Part shown: positions 9,273 to 17,857 of the stretch, piece by piece
Position numbering within the stretch: the stretch's first letter is position 1
How the letters are laid out: every line of letters starts with the position of its first letter
Assembly: GCA_965243545.1 (NCBI GenBank)
Contig: OZ251573.1
Span: 1,860,001-1,924,000 of the forward strand
Source: CATQHW01 sp965243545
Lineage (GTDB): Bacteria > Spirochaetota > Spirochaetia > SZUA-6 > Bin103
DNA length: 64,000 nucleotides
Reading direction: 5' to 3'
Made by a program: the position numbers and the translations under genes
The notes under the pieces: model-generated
Seen by the model: the letters and a program-made list of their open reading frames with translations, nothing else
The model's database searches: none
What the model was told of the DNA's origin: nothing

Positions 9273-10042
9273 CCGCCGTCGACCGGCAGCGCGGCGCCGG
9301 TGATGAACGACGCCTCGTCGGACGCCAGGAAGAGCGCCGCGTACGCCACCTCCTCCGCCGTGCCGAGCCGGCCGAGCGGCTGCATCGCCTCCATCTTCGC
9401 GCGCCACGCCGGATCGCCGGTGAGCGTGCTGGTGAGCGGCGTCAGCACGAACGCCGGGCAGAGCGCATTGACGCGGATGCCGCGCGCGCCGAAGCCGTTG
9501 GCCATGTCGCGGGTCAGGCCGATCACGCCCGCCTTGCCGGGCGGATACGGATCGTCGCCGGTGCCGAAGAACATCGGCCGGCCGACCAGCCCGTAGATCG
9601 ACGAGAGGTTGACGATCGCCCCGCCGCCGGTCATGGCCTGCGCCGCCCGCCGCGAGATCAGGTACGTCCCCTTGAGGTTGACCGCCATCACCCAATCCCA
9701 GATCCGTTCGTAGTCCCAGCCGGACGGCGCGTAGCGGGGCGTCACCCCGGCGGAGTTGACCACCACGTCGAGTCCGCCGAGCGCCGCCACCGCGTCGTCC
9801 ACGCACGCCTCCGCCTCGCGGCGGACCGACACGTCCGCGGTGAGCGGCGCCGCCCGGCCGCCGGCGGCCGCGATGGCGCGGGCGGTTCGCGCCGCGGCGT
9901 CCGCGTCCCGGTCGGCGCCCGCCACCGCGGCGCCGTGCCGGGCGAACAGCGCCGCGACCGCCGCGCCGATCCCGGAGCCGGCGCCGGTGACCAGCGCCCG
10001 TTTGCCTGCCAGCCGCGCCGCCCCCTCCAGCTTCGCATCCAT
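9257..10042 (-). CDS. Short-chain dehydrogenase/reductase (SDR)
   Basis: A 261-residue classical SDR. The Rossmann motif TGAGSGIG lies at 19-26, NSAG near 96, serine in NLSS at about 147 and the catalytic pair Y166-x3-K170 in PYPPGK. The C-terminus DGGYTSV is typical of NAD(P)-dependent 3-oxoacyl or sugar-alcohol reductases. There is a 10-residue insertion between the catalytic serine and tyrosine. ATG 10042 is used rather than upstream frame extensions because a TATGAT box ends 6 nt before it, suggesting leaderless transcription. It is divergent from the 2-hydroxyacid dehydrogenase, with 68 bp between them. Confidence 0.88.
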   Translation of the reverse strand: MDAKLEGAARLAGKRALVTGAGSGIGAAVAALFARHGAAVAGADRDADAAARTARAIAAAGGRAAPLTADVSVRREAEACVDDAVAALGGLDVVVNSAGVTPRYAPSGWDYERIWDWVMAVNLKGTYLISRRAAQAMTGGGAIVNLSSIYGLVGRPMFFGTGDDPYPPGKAGVIGLTRDMANGFGARGIRVNALCPAFVLTPLTSTLTGDPAWRAKMEAMQPLGRLGTAEEVAYAALFLASDEASFITGAALPVDGGYTSV

Positions 10043-10048
10043 GCCGGG

Positions 10049-10102
10049 ATCATAACGCGCGTACCCAAGCGGCGCGCGCGGCGGGCGCGCGTCGGCTATC
10101 AT
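10049..10102. promoter_or_regulatory. Divergent promoter region with two start-proximal -10 boxes
   Basis: TATGAT on the minus strand (10054-10049) ends 6 nt before the SDR start. TATCAT on the plus strand (10097-10102) ends 8 nt before the dehydrogenase start. Neither has a convincing -35 or Shine-Dalgarno. The geometry implies transcripts beginning at or very near the start codons. Confidence 0.45.
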
Positions 10103-10110
10103 GGGGCCCG

Positions 10111-11088
10111 ATGAACGCACCCGCACGCCCCGTCCATGTCGGCGTCTGCTTCGACTTCGGCCCCGCCTTCCTGGCGCGGCTCCGGTCGGAGTTCCCCGGC
10201 GCCCGCTTCACCGTCGCCCGCACGCCGGAAGAACAACGGCGCATCGCCCCGGAGGTCGACGTCATCTTCGGACCGCTCGACCGGGAGGCGTTCCGGCGGG
10301 CGTCGCGCCTGCGCTGGTACCACTTCATCGGCATCGGCTTCGACTCGGTGCTGCGCCGCGTCCCGGAGTTCGCGTCGAGCGGCGTGATCATGACCAACGC
10401 GCGCGAGGCGCATGTCATTCCGATGGCCGAATACACCTTTGGGATGATGCTGGCGCTCGCCCACCAGCTCCGCGAGTCGCTCGACGACCAGGCCGCCCGG
10501 CGCTGGCGCACCGACCACTACCGGGCGCGCATCCTGGAGCTGGCCGGATCGACCATGGGCATCCTGGCCTTCGGCGACATCGGCCGGGCCGTGGCGCGGC
10601 GCGCGGCGGCGTTCGACGTGGAGGTGTACGCGGTCGACCTGACGCCGGTCCCCTGCCCCCCCGGCGTCGCCGCGGTGTGGCCGGTCGACCGGCTGCACGA
10701 CATGCTCGACCGCACCGACTGGCTGGTGATCACCGCGCCGCGCACCGCCGCCACCGCAGGGATGATCGGCGCCGAGCAGCTGGCCCGCCTGCGCCCCGGC
10801 GCGCACGTGGTGGTGGTCTCGCGCGGGGGCATCGTCGATGAGGGGGCGCTGGTCGCCGCCATCGACGCCGGCCACCTGGCCGGGGCGGCGATCGACTCCA
10901 CCGACCGGGAGCCGCCGCCGGCGGACAGCCCGCTGTGGGACCATCCGCGGGTCTATCTCACCGCGCACGTGTCGGCCGAGTCGGCGCAGCTGCTGACGCG
11001 GCGGGGGGAGGTCTTCATCGACAACCTGCGCCGCTTTGTGGCCGGCCGGGAACTCCGCTTTCGTTGCGACCTGGAGCGCGGCTACTGA
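10111..11088 (+). CDS. D-isomer-specific 2-hydroxyacid dehydrogenase
   Basis: A 325-residue NAD(P)-dependent oxidoreductase that interconverts 2-hydroxy and 2-oxo acids. The nucleotide-binding motif is GILAFGDIG (150-158). The catalytic set is R238 in VSRGGIVDE, an acidic residue in DREPP near 267, and H286 in LTAHVS. The split catalytic domain at both ends is typical of the GhrA/SerA-like family. The gene starts at ATG 10111, 8 nt after a TATCAT box, and is followed directly by the PHP gene (1 nt between stop and next start), so the two are co-transcribed. Confidence 0.88.
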   Translation: MNAPARPVHVGVCFDFGPAFLARLRSEFPGARFTVARTPEEQRRIAPEVDVIFGPLDREAFRRASRLRWYHFIGIGFDSVLRRVPEFASSGVIMTNAREAHVIPMAEYTFGMMLALAHQLRESLDDQAARRWRTDHYRARILELAGSTMGILAFGDIGRAVARRAAAFDVEVYAVDLTPVPCPPGVAAVWPVDRLHDMLDRTDWLVITAPRTAATAGMIGAEQLARLRPGAHVVVVSRGGIVDEGALVAAIDAGHLAGAAIDSTDREPPPADSPLWDHPRVYLTAHVSAESAQLLTRRGEVFIDNLRRFVAGRELRFRCDLERGY

Positions 11089-11089
11089 G

Positions 11090-11953
11090 GTGACCGACCT
11101 GCACACCCACTCCATCTGCTCCGACGGCAGCGACCGGCCCGAGGACCTGATCGACGCCGCCCACCGCGCCGGCGTCACCACCATCGCGTTGACCGACCAC
11201 GACACCGTGGCGGGAGTGGAGGCGGCGGCCCGCGCCGCCGCCGAGCGCGGCATGCGCTTCATCGCCGGGGTGGAGCTGGCGTTGCGGGACGGGGACCGCC
11301 ACGTCCACCTGCTCGGCTTGGGTTTCGCCGACTGCGGCCGGGGTTCGCGGCTCGGACCGCTGCTGGAACGAATCCGGGAGCGCCGCACGGAGCGCAACCT
11401 GGCGATGGTCGAGCGGATGCGGCGGCACGGGCTGGCGATCGACTACGCCGAGGTGCAGGCGGAGGCGGGCGGCGGGAGCGTCGGCCGGCCGCACGTGGCC
11501 GCCGTGTTGGTACGGCGGGGCGTAGCGGCCGACACCGCCGACGCCTTCCGCCGCCTGCTCGGTTCGGGGCGCCCGTTCCACGTACCGCGCCGCGCCGTGC
11601 AGCTCGCCGAGGCGATCGACGCGCTGCGGGACGCCGGCGGCCACGGCGTGCTGGCCCATCCGGCCGGCGGCGCCGACGACGAGCTGGCGGCGCTCCTGCG
11701 GGCGGCCGCGGCGGCCGGGGTGACCGGCGTTGAGGCGTACCACCCGTCCCTGTCCCGGCAGCGTTCGGCGGCGGTGCGGGCGCTCGCCGGCCGGCTCGGC
11801 CTGTTCGTCACCGGCGGCTCCGATTACCACGGCGCGCGCTCGCCGGGCCGCGCGCTCGGCTACTGGCGCCCCGGTGAGCGCATCCCGCCCGAGGTCGCGG
11901 CCTGCTTTCCCGGAGCGCGGCCGGCGGCGGAGGCGCAGCCACGGCGGGGCTGA
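11090..11953 (+). CDS. PHP-domain phosphoesterase (RNase AM/TrpH-like)
   Basis: A 287-residue protein of the polymerase-and-histidinol-phosphatase fold. DLHTHS at the N-terminus, TDHDT near residue 37, a later HPAG and GSDYHG near the C-terminus supply the multi-metal ligands. The size and motif order match the YciV/TrpH group, whose studied members act on 3',5'-bisphosphonucleotides and RNA 5' ends. The start is GTG 11090, one base after the stop of the upstream dehydrogenase. The longer frame upstream overlaps that gene. Confidence 0.85.
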   Translation: MTDLHTHSICSDGSDRPEDLIDAAHRAGVTTIALTDHDTVAGVEAAARAAAERGMRFIAGVELALRDGDRHVHLLGLGFADCGRGSRLGPLLERIRERRTERNLAMVERMRRHGLAIDYAEVQAEAGGGSVGRPHVAAVLVRRGVAADTADAFRRLLGSGRPFHVPRRAVQLAEAIDALRDAGGHGVLAHPAGGADDELAALLRAAAAAGVTGVEAYHPSLSRQRSAAVRALAGRLGLFVTGGSDYHGARSPGRALGYWRPGERIPPEVAACFPGARPAAEAQPRRG

Positions 11954-12033
11954 GACGCGCGGCGCGCGCGGCGCTCGCCGCCTACGGAGCGGTCGCCCGC
12001 CGGGTCGGCATCGGCCTGGGGCTGACCGCCGCG

Positions 12034-12426
12034 GTGGTGGCCGTGAGCGCGGCGATCGTCACGCCGCTCTGGCTGGTGGCCACGCGCATGCGTTCGCTCT
12101 ACAACGTCCTGCTGCTCGCCGCCTTCGTGATCGGCGTGGGCTGGATGCTGGCGCGGCGGGTCCGCCGCCAGGCGGAAGAGACCGGCCTGCGCGCGGCGCT
12201 GCGCGCCGCCGGCGTCGCCGCGGCGCGCCTGCTCGGTTGGGTGACGACGCTGGCGGCCGCCCCGTTGTTCGTGCTGGCGCTGATCGCCGCCGGGGCGGTG
12301 CTGCCGGCGATCATCCTGATCGTGGCCGACCTGGGGGCGGTCGGCGTGCTGCTCACCGCCGGCGGCCGGCGGCGCGGGCGCCCCGAAGCGGGCCCGGACG
12401 GGGACGGCGTCCGGCCGGAGGGTTGA
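12034..12426 (+). CDS. Small integral membrane protein of unknown function
   Basis: At least 130 residues with three hydrophobic stretches (about 1-15, 20-40 and 65-105 from the GTG at 12034) separated by a basic loop RRVRRQAEE, and a hydrophilic Arg/Gly-rich tail. The same frame stays open upstream through LRRAARAALAAYG to a CTG at 11950 that overlaps the PHP stop codon, so the true start may lie there. No ATG is available. It is likely co-transcribed with the PHP gene. No family is recognised. Confidence 0.5.
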   Translation: MVAVSAAIVTPLWLVATRMRSLYNVLLLAAFVIGVGWMLARRVRRQAEETGLRAALRAAGVAAARLLGWVTTLAAAPLFVLALIAAGAVLPAIILIVADLGAVGVLLTAGGRRRGRPEAGPDGDGVRPEG

Positions 12427-12521
12427 CCTGCTCCCGCAAACGGGTATGCTGTATGGAATCTTTGGCGATATCTGCCCGGCGCCGCTAAGGTACCGCACGC
12501 AGGTGTCGATAAGGAGAGTGT

Positions 12522-12564
12522 CGGTTATCTATAGTTCCCCTCCCAGTTTACTATATCATAACCG
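12522..12564. promoter_or_regulatory. AT-rich inverted repeat in the penicillin-binding protein leader
   Basis: CGGTTATcTATAG at 12522-12534 faces CTATAtcATAACCG at 12551-12564 across a 16-nt loop, an imperfect 12-bp stem interrupted by one or two bases. The block is much more AT-rich than its surroundings and lies just before the penicillin-binding protein. It could be an operator or an RNA hairpin in the leader. Confidence 0.45.
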
Positions 12565-12581
12565 GCGTTCCCGCAAGGGTT

Positions 12582-12611
12582 GGTCGGCCCCATGAGGGGC
12601 CGGCCATTTTT
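12582..12611 (+). terminator. Terminator-like hairpin overlapping the PBP start codon
   Basis: GGTCGGCCCC (12582-12591), loop ATGA, GGGGCCGGCC (12596-12605) form a 10-bp stem with one G-T pair, followed by ATTTTT (12606-12611). This is an intrinsic-terminator shape, but the loop is the ATG start of the penicillin-binding protein. It may end transcripts from upstream, attenuate this gene, or mask its start. Confidence 0.5.
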
Positions 12612-15042
12612 CGTTTCCGCGGTCCTGCTGGTCGTCACGGCCGGCGTCGGCGCCGGCCTGGGGCTCGCCTTAGCCGGCACCCGCAACATCCGCGGCCTCG
12701 ACATCTACGAGACCGGCCGCCCCGCCCTCCCCACGCAGCTCCTGGACCGGCACGGCCGCCTCATCACCGAGTTCTTCTCCGTGGAGAAGCGCGAGATCAT
12801 CCGCTTTGAGGAGCTGCCGCCGCACCTGATCGACGCGCTGCTCACGCGCGAGGACCGGCACTTCTACCGGCATCCCGGCTTCCGCGTGCCGGACATCCTG
12901 CGCGCGGCCTGGACCACCCTGCGCGGCCGCTTCGGCGGCGGCGCCAGCACCATCACCCAGCAGCTGGCCGGCACCCTGTTCGCCGACCGGTCGGAGATCA
13001 CCCTGCGGCGCAAGCTCCGCGAGCTCTGGTACGCGATTCAGCTGGAGCGCTGGCTCACCAAGGACGAGATCCTGGAGCGCTACCTCAACCTGGTCTACTT
13101 CGGCGAAGGGACCTACGGCATCGAAGCCGCCGCGCAGTTCTACACCGGCCGCTCCGCGCGCGACATCACGGTGGCGGAGGCCGCCATGCTGGTCGTCCAG
13201 CTCAACCGGCCCGGCGGCAACTCGCCGTTCACCAACCCCAACCGCGCGCGCGAGCTGCAGACGCTGATCCTGGGGCAGATGGCGGAGCTCGGACACGTCA
13301 GCGCGGCCGACGCGGCGCGGTCGCTGGCCGACTACTGGGACAGCTTCGACTACACGCGCTCCAACGCCAGCAGCGCCTTCTACGAACGGGTCGACCTGGC
13401 GCCGCACTTCAGCGAGTACGTCCGCCTGCAGCTGGAGGATCTGCTGCTCGGTTCGCTCGACGTCTACCGGGCCGGCCTGATCGTTCACACCACGCTCGAC
13501 CTCGACCATCAGGCGATCGCCGAGACGGTGATGGAGGAGCACCTGACGCGGGTCAACGACCTCCGCAACGCGCAGCGCGGCACGCGCCTGGAGGTCACCG
13601 AAGACGAATACCTGCCGCTGGTCGATCTGCTGTCGCTCGCCTTCGACGTCGACCGGCTGCGCGTCGGCAACCACGCGAACCGCGTGGCCGGCCGCGCGCT
13701 GTTCGACGCCGAGCTGAGCCCGGCGCTCGATCTGCTGGCGTCGATCTGGGACGCCGGCGGCGTCAAGGCGCTGACCCGCCGCGCCCGCGACGAGCTGACG
13801 CAGCGGCAGCGGCGCGTCGACGTGCAGGGCGCGCTGGTGTCGATCGCGCCGTCGAGCGGGCACGTCCTGTCGATGGTCGGCGGGCGCGACCTGGAGCGGG
13901 GCAATCAGTTCAACCGGGCCGTGCAGTCGAAGGTGCAGCCCGGCTCCGCCTTCAAGCCGCTGTACTACTCGGCGGCGATCAGCTCGGGGGCGATCACCCC
14001 GGCGACCATGCTGCTCGACGCGCCGGTCGTCTTCCGCAACGACGACGGCAGCCTTTACGCTCCCCTCAACTACCTGGGCGAGTGGCAGGGGCGGGTGCTG
14101 GCGCGGAGCGCGCTGAAGCACTCGATGAACGTGCCGTCGCTGCGCGTGCTCGACCTGATCGGCTTCGACGCGGCGATCGAACGCGCCGCGCGGATGCTCG
14201 GCATTTCCGATCCGGTCGAGATGGAGGCGACGTTCCCGCGCAAGTACCCGCTCGGACTCGGCGTGATCACGGTCACGCCGCTGCAGATGGCGCGCGCCTA
14301 CGCCACCTTCGTCGATCAGGGCCGCGCGGTGGAGCCGGTGGCGATCCGGTACGTCGAGGACCGGGACGGACGCGTCGTGCTGGAAGTGGAAAAGGACCTG
14401 CGCGACCGCCAGCGGGCGGCCGGGGACGACCTGCGGATCATGGAACCGGCCGCCGCCTACCTGATGGTCGACCTGCTGCGCAGCACCGTGAGGTCGGGGA
14501 CACTGACGGCGGCCGCCGGGCGGGCCGGCGGCCTGGAGTTCCCGGTCGGCGGCAAGACCGGCACCACGCAGAACTGGTCGGATGCGTGGACGGTCGGCTT
14601 TACCCCGCACGTGGTCACCGCGGTGTGGATGGGATTCGACGAGCCCGGCGAATCGCTCGGCCGCAGCCTGTCGGGCGGCCGGGCCGCCGGCACGACGTGG
14701 GCGGACTACATGCAGCGCATCCACGCCGGCCTGCCGGAGGAGGACTTCGCCCGGCCGGCCTCCGGGTTGATCGAGGTCGCGGTCAACGCCCGCTCCGGCC
14801 TGTTGCCGGCCGGCGAACCGCGCGAGCCGATCGTCCGCGAGCTGTTCCTGATCGGCACCGAGCCCCGCGCGCGCGACACGCTGGCCGGCGCGGAGGCGGC
14901 GAGCCGCGCGGCGGCGGTCGGCAATCTGCGCCGGGCGATGGCCACCGTCGACGCCGACGCGCCGCCGTTCGAGCCGCTGGACGCGCCCGCCGCCGGGACG
15001 GGACAATCGGCGCCGGCGGCAGGCAACCCGCTGCTCGATTGA
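12592..15042 (+). CDS. Class A penicillin-binding protein (PBP1A family)
   Basis: An 816-residue bifunctional peptidoglycan synthase anchored by one N-terminal transmembrane helix (about residues 5-29). The glycosyltransferase domain has TREDRHFYRHPG with catalytic E87 and GASTITQQL. The transpeptidase domain has the acylated serine S452 in SAFK, SMN at about 511 and KTGT at about 655. It polymerises and cross-links lipid II in the periplasm. ATG 12592 is chosen. A TTG 12 nt upstream is in frame, and AAGGG at 12575-12579 is the only ribosome-binding candidate. The start codon lies in the loop of a terminator-like hairpin. The stop overlaps the gcvH start (TGATG). Confidence 0.93.
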   Translation: MRGRPFFVSAVLLVVTAGVGAGLGLALAGTRNIRGLDIYETGRPALPTQLLDRHGRLITEFFSVEKREIIRFEELPPHLIDALLTREDRHFYRHPGFRVPDILRAAWTTLRGRFGGGASTITQQLAGTLFADRSEITLRRKLRELWYAIQLERWLTKDEILERYLNLVYFGEGTYGIEAAAQFYTGRSARDITVAEAAMLVVQLNRPGGNSPFTNPNRARELQTLILGQMAELGHVSAADAARSLADYWDSFDYTRSNASSAFYERVDLAPHFSEYVRLQLEDLLLGSLDVYRAGLIVHTTLDLDHQAIAETVMEEHLTRVNDLRNAQRGTRLEVTEDEYLPLVDLLSLAFDVDRLRVGNHANRVAGRALFDAELSPALDLLASIWDAGGVKALTRRARDELTQRQRRVDVQGALVSIAPSSGHVLSMVGGRDLERGNQFNRAVQSKVQPGSAFKPLYYSAAISSGAITPATMLLDAPVVFRNDDGSLYAPLNYLGEWQGRVLARSALKHSMNVPSLRVLDLIGFDAAIERAARMLGISDPVEMEATFPRKYPLGLGVITVTPLQMARAYATFVDQGRAVEPVAIRYVEDRDGRVVLEVEKDLRDRQRAAGDDLRIMEPAAAYLMVDLLRSTVRSGTLTAAAGRAGGLEFPVGGKTGTTQNWSDAWTVGFTPHVVTAVWMGFDEPGESLGRSLSGGRAAGTTWADYMQRIHAGLPEEDFARPASGLIEVAVNARSGLLPAGEPREPIVRELFLIGTEPRARDTLAGAEAASRAAAVGNLRRAMATVDADAPPFEPLDAPAAGTGQSAPAAGNPLLD

Positions 15043-15449
15043 TGGCCCCGAACGAACGACGGTACACCCGCGATCATCATTGGGCGCAACGGCATGGGTC
15101 CCGCGTCCGCGTGGGACTGACGGCGTTCGCGCAGGAAGAGCTCGGTGAGATCACCTACGTGCAGCTCCCCCGGGTGGGCGCCCGGGTCGGCCGCGGCGAA
15201 CCGGTCTGCGCCATCGACGCGCTCAAGGCGGCCACCGAGCTCTACGCGCCGGTCGGCGGCGCGGTGACCGCGGTCAACGAGCGGCTGCGCGAACCGGGCG
15301 CCGGGCGGCTGATCAACGAAGACGCCGAAGGCCGCGGCTGGATCTTCGAGCTCGCCCCGGCCGACGACGCCGAGTTCGACGAGCTGCTCGACGGCGCCGG
15401 CTACCGCCGCCTGACCGGTCCCGCCGGCGGCGGGCAGGACGGCGGCTGA
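15042..15449 (+). CDS. gcvH: Glycine cleavage system H protein (lipoyl carrier)
   Basis: A 135-residue biotinyl/lipoyl-like domain protein. The lipoylated lysine is K62 in IDALKAATELYAP, which matches the family pattern ESVKAASDIYAP. The N-terminal YTRDHHW is the usual opening of GcvH. The classical role is shuttling the aminomethyl group of glycine between P, T and L proteins. No gcvT, gcvP or lpd is present here, so it may serve a remote cluster or act in lipoate relay. It overlaps the PBP stop by one base (TGATG) and overlaps the next gene in the same way, so the three are translationally coupled. Confidence 0.88.
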   Translation: MAPNERRYTRDHHWAQRHGSRVRVGLTAFAQEELGEITYVQLPRVGARVGRGEPVCAIDALKAATELYAPVGGAVTAVNERLREPGAGRLINEDAEGRGWIFELAPADDAEFDELLDGAGYRRLTGPAGGGQDGG

Positions 15450-15895
15450 TGCAGGTCGAGATCGAATCGATCGTCATCGGCAAGCGCATCCGGGCCTCGG
15501 TCGGCGATCTCTCGCCGCTGATGGAGAGCCTGCGCAAGCACGGCCAGCTCTGCCCGATCCTGATCAACCGCCGGTCGGTGCTGATCGCCGGCAACCGGCG
15601 GCTGGAGAGCGCCCGCCGGCTCGGCTGGAAGCGGATCAACGCGGTCGTGGTCGACCGCGACGCCGAGCGCGAGACGCTGGCGCTGGAGATCGAAGAGAAC
15701 GTCCAGCGTATTGATCTGCGGCCGGAGGAGCTGCGCGAAGCGATCGAACGCCTGCAGCGGTTGCAGCGGGTCCCGTGGTGGCGGCGCGCGGTGCGCGCGC
15801 TGTCGCGGCTGGCCGCCGCGGTGGCGGTGCGTCCGCTGGCGCGGCTCTACGCGCGCCGGTTCGGGCGCCGGAGCGGCGCAACGGGCGGCGGTTAG
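15449..15895 (+). CDS. ParB N-terminal domain-containing protein
   Basis: A 148-residue protein. Residues 1-90 have the ParB/sulfiredoxin-like fold: SLRKHGQLCPILI, the GNRRLESARRLGW nucleotide-binding motif, and EENVQRIDL. No helix-turn-helix DNA-binding domain follows. Instead the C-terminus is strongly basic with WWRRAVRAL and many arginines, so it may contact membrane or nucleic acid. ParB-N domains bind CTP in true ParB proteins, but use of a nucleotide here is inference. It is the last gene of the PBP-gcvH unit. Confidence 0.75.
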   Translation: MQVEIESIVIGKRIRASVGDLSPLMESLRKHGQLCPILINRRSVLIAGNRRLESARRLGWKRINAVVVDRDAERETLALEIEENVQRIDLRPEELREAIERLQRLQRVPWWRRAVRALSRLAAAVAVRPLARLYARRFGRRSGATGGG

Positions 15896-15906
15896 GTTAG
15901 GTTAGG
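15891..15906. repeat. Short TTAGG tandem repeat
   Basis: Three copies of TTAGG follow the end of the ParB-N gene, bounded by GGCGG and GGCCGTTTT. The T-run with flanking CGG/CCG could make a weak terminator between two convergent genes. Confidence 0.3.
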
Positions 15907-15940
15907 CCGTTTTACCTGGTATACGTGGTGGTAGCGTTCT

Positions 15941-17806
15941 TCACCGCGCCGGCCGCCCCACCGAGCCTTCCAGCGCCGCGCGGCTGATCTCGAACCAGAG
16001 CGGCCGGCCGTGCGGACACCGTTGCGGGTCGATGCGGAAGGAGCGTTCGAGCAGCCGCTGCCCGGACCGGTCGTCGATCACCTCGCCCTCCTTGATCGCC
16101 AGCCGGCACGCCAGGCCGCTGTACACGTCGCGGTCCCAATCCTCCGGCGTTCCCGCGCAGAGCCGGACGAAGCGGCAGAGATGGTCGGCCGGCAGCCGCG
16201 CCGCCGCGGCCGGGATCTCGGTGATCCGGTAGCGTCCGCCGGTTTCGGCCTGCAGGCGAAAGCCGCACCGCTCCAGGTCGGGCAGGAACCCGCGCAGCTC
16301 CGTTTCCTGTTCCGGCGACAACTCGACCGTCGGCCCGGCGATCAGCTGCTGCCGGTCGATCGCGCCCGCGCGCAGCCGTTCATACAGGACCCGCTCGTGG
16401 GCGGCGTGCTGATCGACGAAATAGAGGCGGTCGCCCACCTCGGCGACCAGGAAGAGCTGAAACGCCTGACCGAGATACCGTACCCGCGCGTCCGCGTCCG
16501 GCGCGCGCCCGCGCCAAGCGCCGGGGGCTGTCCCGGCCGCGGCGCGCGGCGGCGGATCGCCCTCCGGCGCGGCCGGCGCGGCGGCCGCCCGGCGCGGCGC
16601 CAGCGGCGGCAGTGCGGGCGCCACGTCGGGCAGCGTAGGCGCCGCGTCCCCCGCCGCCACGTCCATGTGCCCCGCGTGCGCGGACCCTGCGGGCGCGGAC
16701 GCCGCGTGCGCAGATGCCGCGCCGGACGCCGCCGGCGGCGCTTCGGCCAGCACGGCGCGGCGGGGCGCGCCGGTCCGGTTCCGGTAGAAATCGGCATCCG
16801 GCGCGCCGCCGTCCGCCGGCGACCGCCAGCGACGCACCTCCCGCTGCAGAGTCGAGCTGATCGCCCGGTGCAGATCGCCGGGGCGGCGCAGCCGCGCTTC
16901 GCGCTTGGCCGGGTGCACGTTGAAGTCGACCAGTTCCGGGTCGATTTCGACGAACAGGAACGCCACCGGGTGCTGACCGCCCGGCAGAAACTCGCCGTAA
17001 CCGTATTCGACCGCCTGGGACAGGCCGAAGTCGTGGATGCGCCGGCGGTTGAGATAGACGTGAATGCCGGTCCGGTCACGCCGCGCCCGTTCGGGGCGCG
17101 CCGCCACCGCCGTCACCTGCACGCCGTCGCCGCCGCCGCGCAGGCAGGTGAAGTCGGCGGCGTCCAATCCGGCCGCGGCGGCGGCCCGGTCGACCGGCGA
17201 GGCGGCCGGCAGCCGTAGCGCCGTGCGGCCGTCGACCGCGAACTCGAAGCCGACTTCGGCGTGCGGCAGCGCCTTCTCGATCAGCGTGCGCCGGCACAAC
17301 GCCGTCTCCGCGCCGCGGCTCTTGAGAAAGCGGCGCCGCGCCGGCAGCTCGAAGAACAGCGACGATACGTCCACGGTGGTGCCGGGCACGCCCGCGCTCG
17401 GCGCCACCGGGCCGGTCCGGCCAAAGCGGACCGCCGCCCGGTGCGCCGCCGGCCGGTCCGGCCGGCGCGAAGTGATCGACAGCGCGCTGCAGGCGCCGAT
17501 GCTGGCCAGCGCCTCGCCGCGGAACCCGAGCGTGCGCACGCGCGTGAGATCTTCATGGTGGGCGATCTTCGAGGTGGCGTGCCGCACCGTGCAGAGCCGC
17601 AGGTCCTCCTCATCCATGCCGGCGCCGTCGTCGATCACGCGGATGCGCTCCAAGCCTCCCTTGACGATCTCTACCCGCACGGCGCGGGCGCCGGCGTCGA
17701 TGGCGTTGTCGAGCAGCTCGCGGATGATCGAGTACGGACGATCTATCACCTCGCCGGCGGCGATCTGCCGGGCGGTCTCTTCGGTGAGGACGCGGATGCG
17801 GCCCAT
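15941..17806 (-). CDS. mutL: DNA mismatch repair protein MutL, endonuclease type
   Basis: A 621-residue GHKL ATPase and mismatch-repair endonuclease. The N-terminal ATP site has IIRELLDNAIDAG, DDGAGM and TLGFRGEAL. The VDFNVHPAKREARL segment closes the N-terminal domain. A Pro/Ala-rich linker (about 330-430) leads to the dimerisation domain, where DQHAAHERVLYE (near residue 464) is the metal-dependent nickase motif DQHA(X)2E(X)4E, with ACRLAIKEGE and CPHGRP near the C-terminus. This is therefore the self-incising MutL used by bacteria without MutH. A GGAGGAG lies 9 nt before the ATG. It is 51 bp downstream of the outer-membrane protein gene on the same strand. Confidence 0.95.
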   Translation of the reverse strand: MGRIRVLTEETARQIAAGEVIDRPYSIIRELLDNAIDAGARAVRVEIVKGGLERIRVIDDGAGMDEEDLRLCTVRHATSKIAHHEDLTRVRTLGFRGEALASIGACSALSITSRRPDRPAAHRAAVRFGRTGPVAPSAGVPGTTVDVSSLFFELPARRRFLKSRGAETALCRRTLIEKALPHAEVGFEFAVDGRTALRLPAASPVDRAAAAAGLDAADFTCLRGGGDGVQVTAVAARPERARRDRTGIHVYLNRRRIHDFGLSQAVEYGYGEFLPGGQHPVAFLFVEIDPELVDFNVHPAKREARLRRPGDLHRAISSTLQREVRRWRSPADGGAPDADFYRNRTGAPRRAVLAEAPPAASGAASAHAASAPAGSAHAGHMDVAAGDAAPTLPDVAPALPPLAPRRAAAAPAAPEGDPPPRAAAGTAPGAWRGRAPDADARVRYLGQAFQLFLVAEVGDRLYFVDQHAAHERVLYERLRAGAIDRQQLIAGPTVELSPEQETELRGFLPDLERCGFRLQAETGGRYRITEIPAAAARLPADHLCRFVRLCAGTPEDWDRDVYSGLACRLAIKEGEVIDDRSGQRLLERSFRIDPQRCPHGRPLWFEISRAALEGSVGRPAR

Positions 17807-17857
17807 GCGGCTACGCTCCTCCGGCGCCGGGGGCGGTCATGCGTTGCGGATTGCCGG

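Noticed and set aside
12427..12580. Possible tRNA or riboswitch in the leader before the penicillin-binding protein
   Set aside because: No cloverleaf, T-loop or known riboswitch core could be found; only an inverted repeat and a hairpin are supported.
12670..15006. A 778-codon open frame opposite the penicillin-binding protein
   Set aside because: Composition is typical of a shadow frame, with no domain, whereas the plus-strand frame has complete catalytic motifs.
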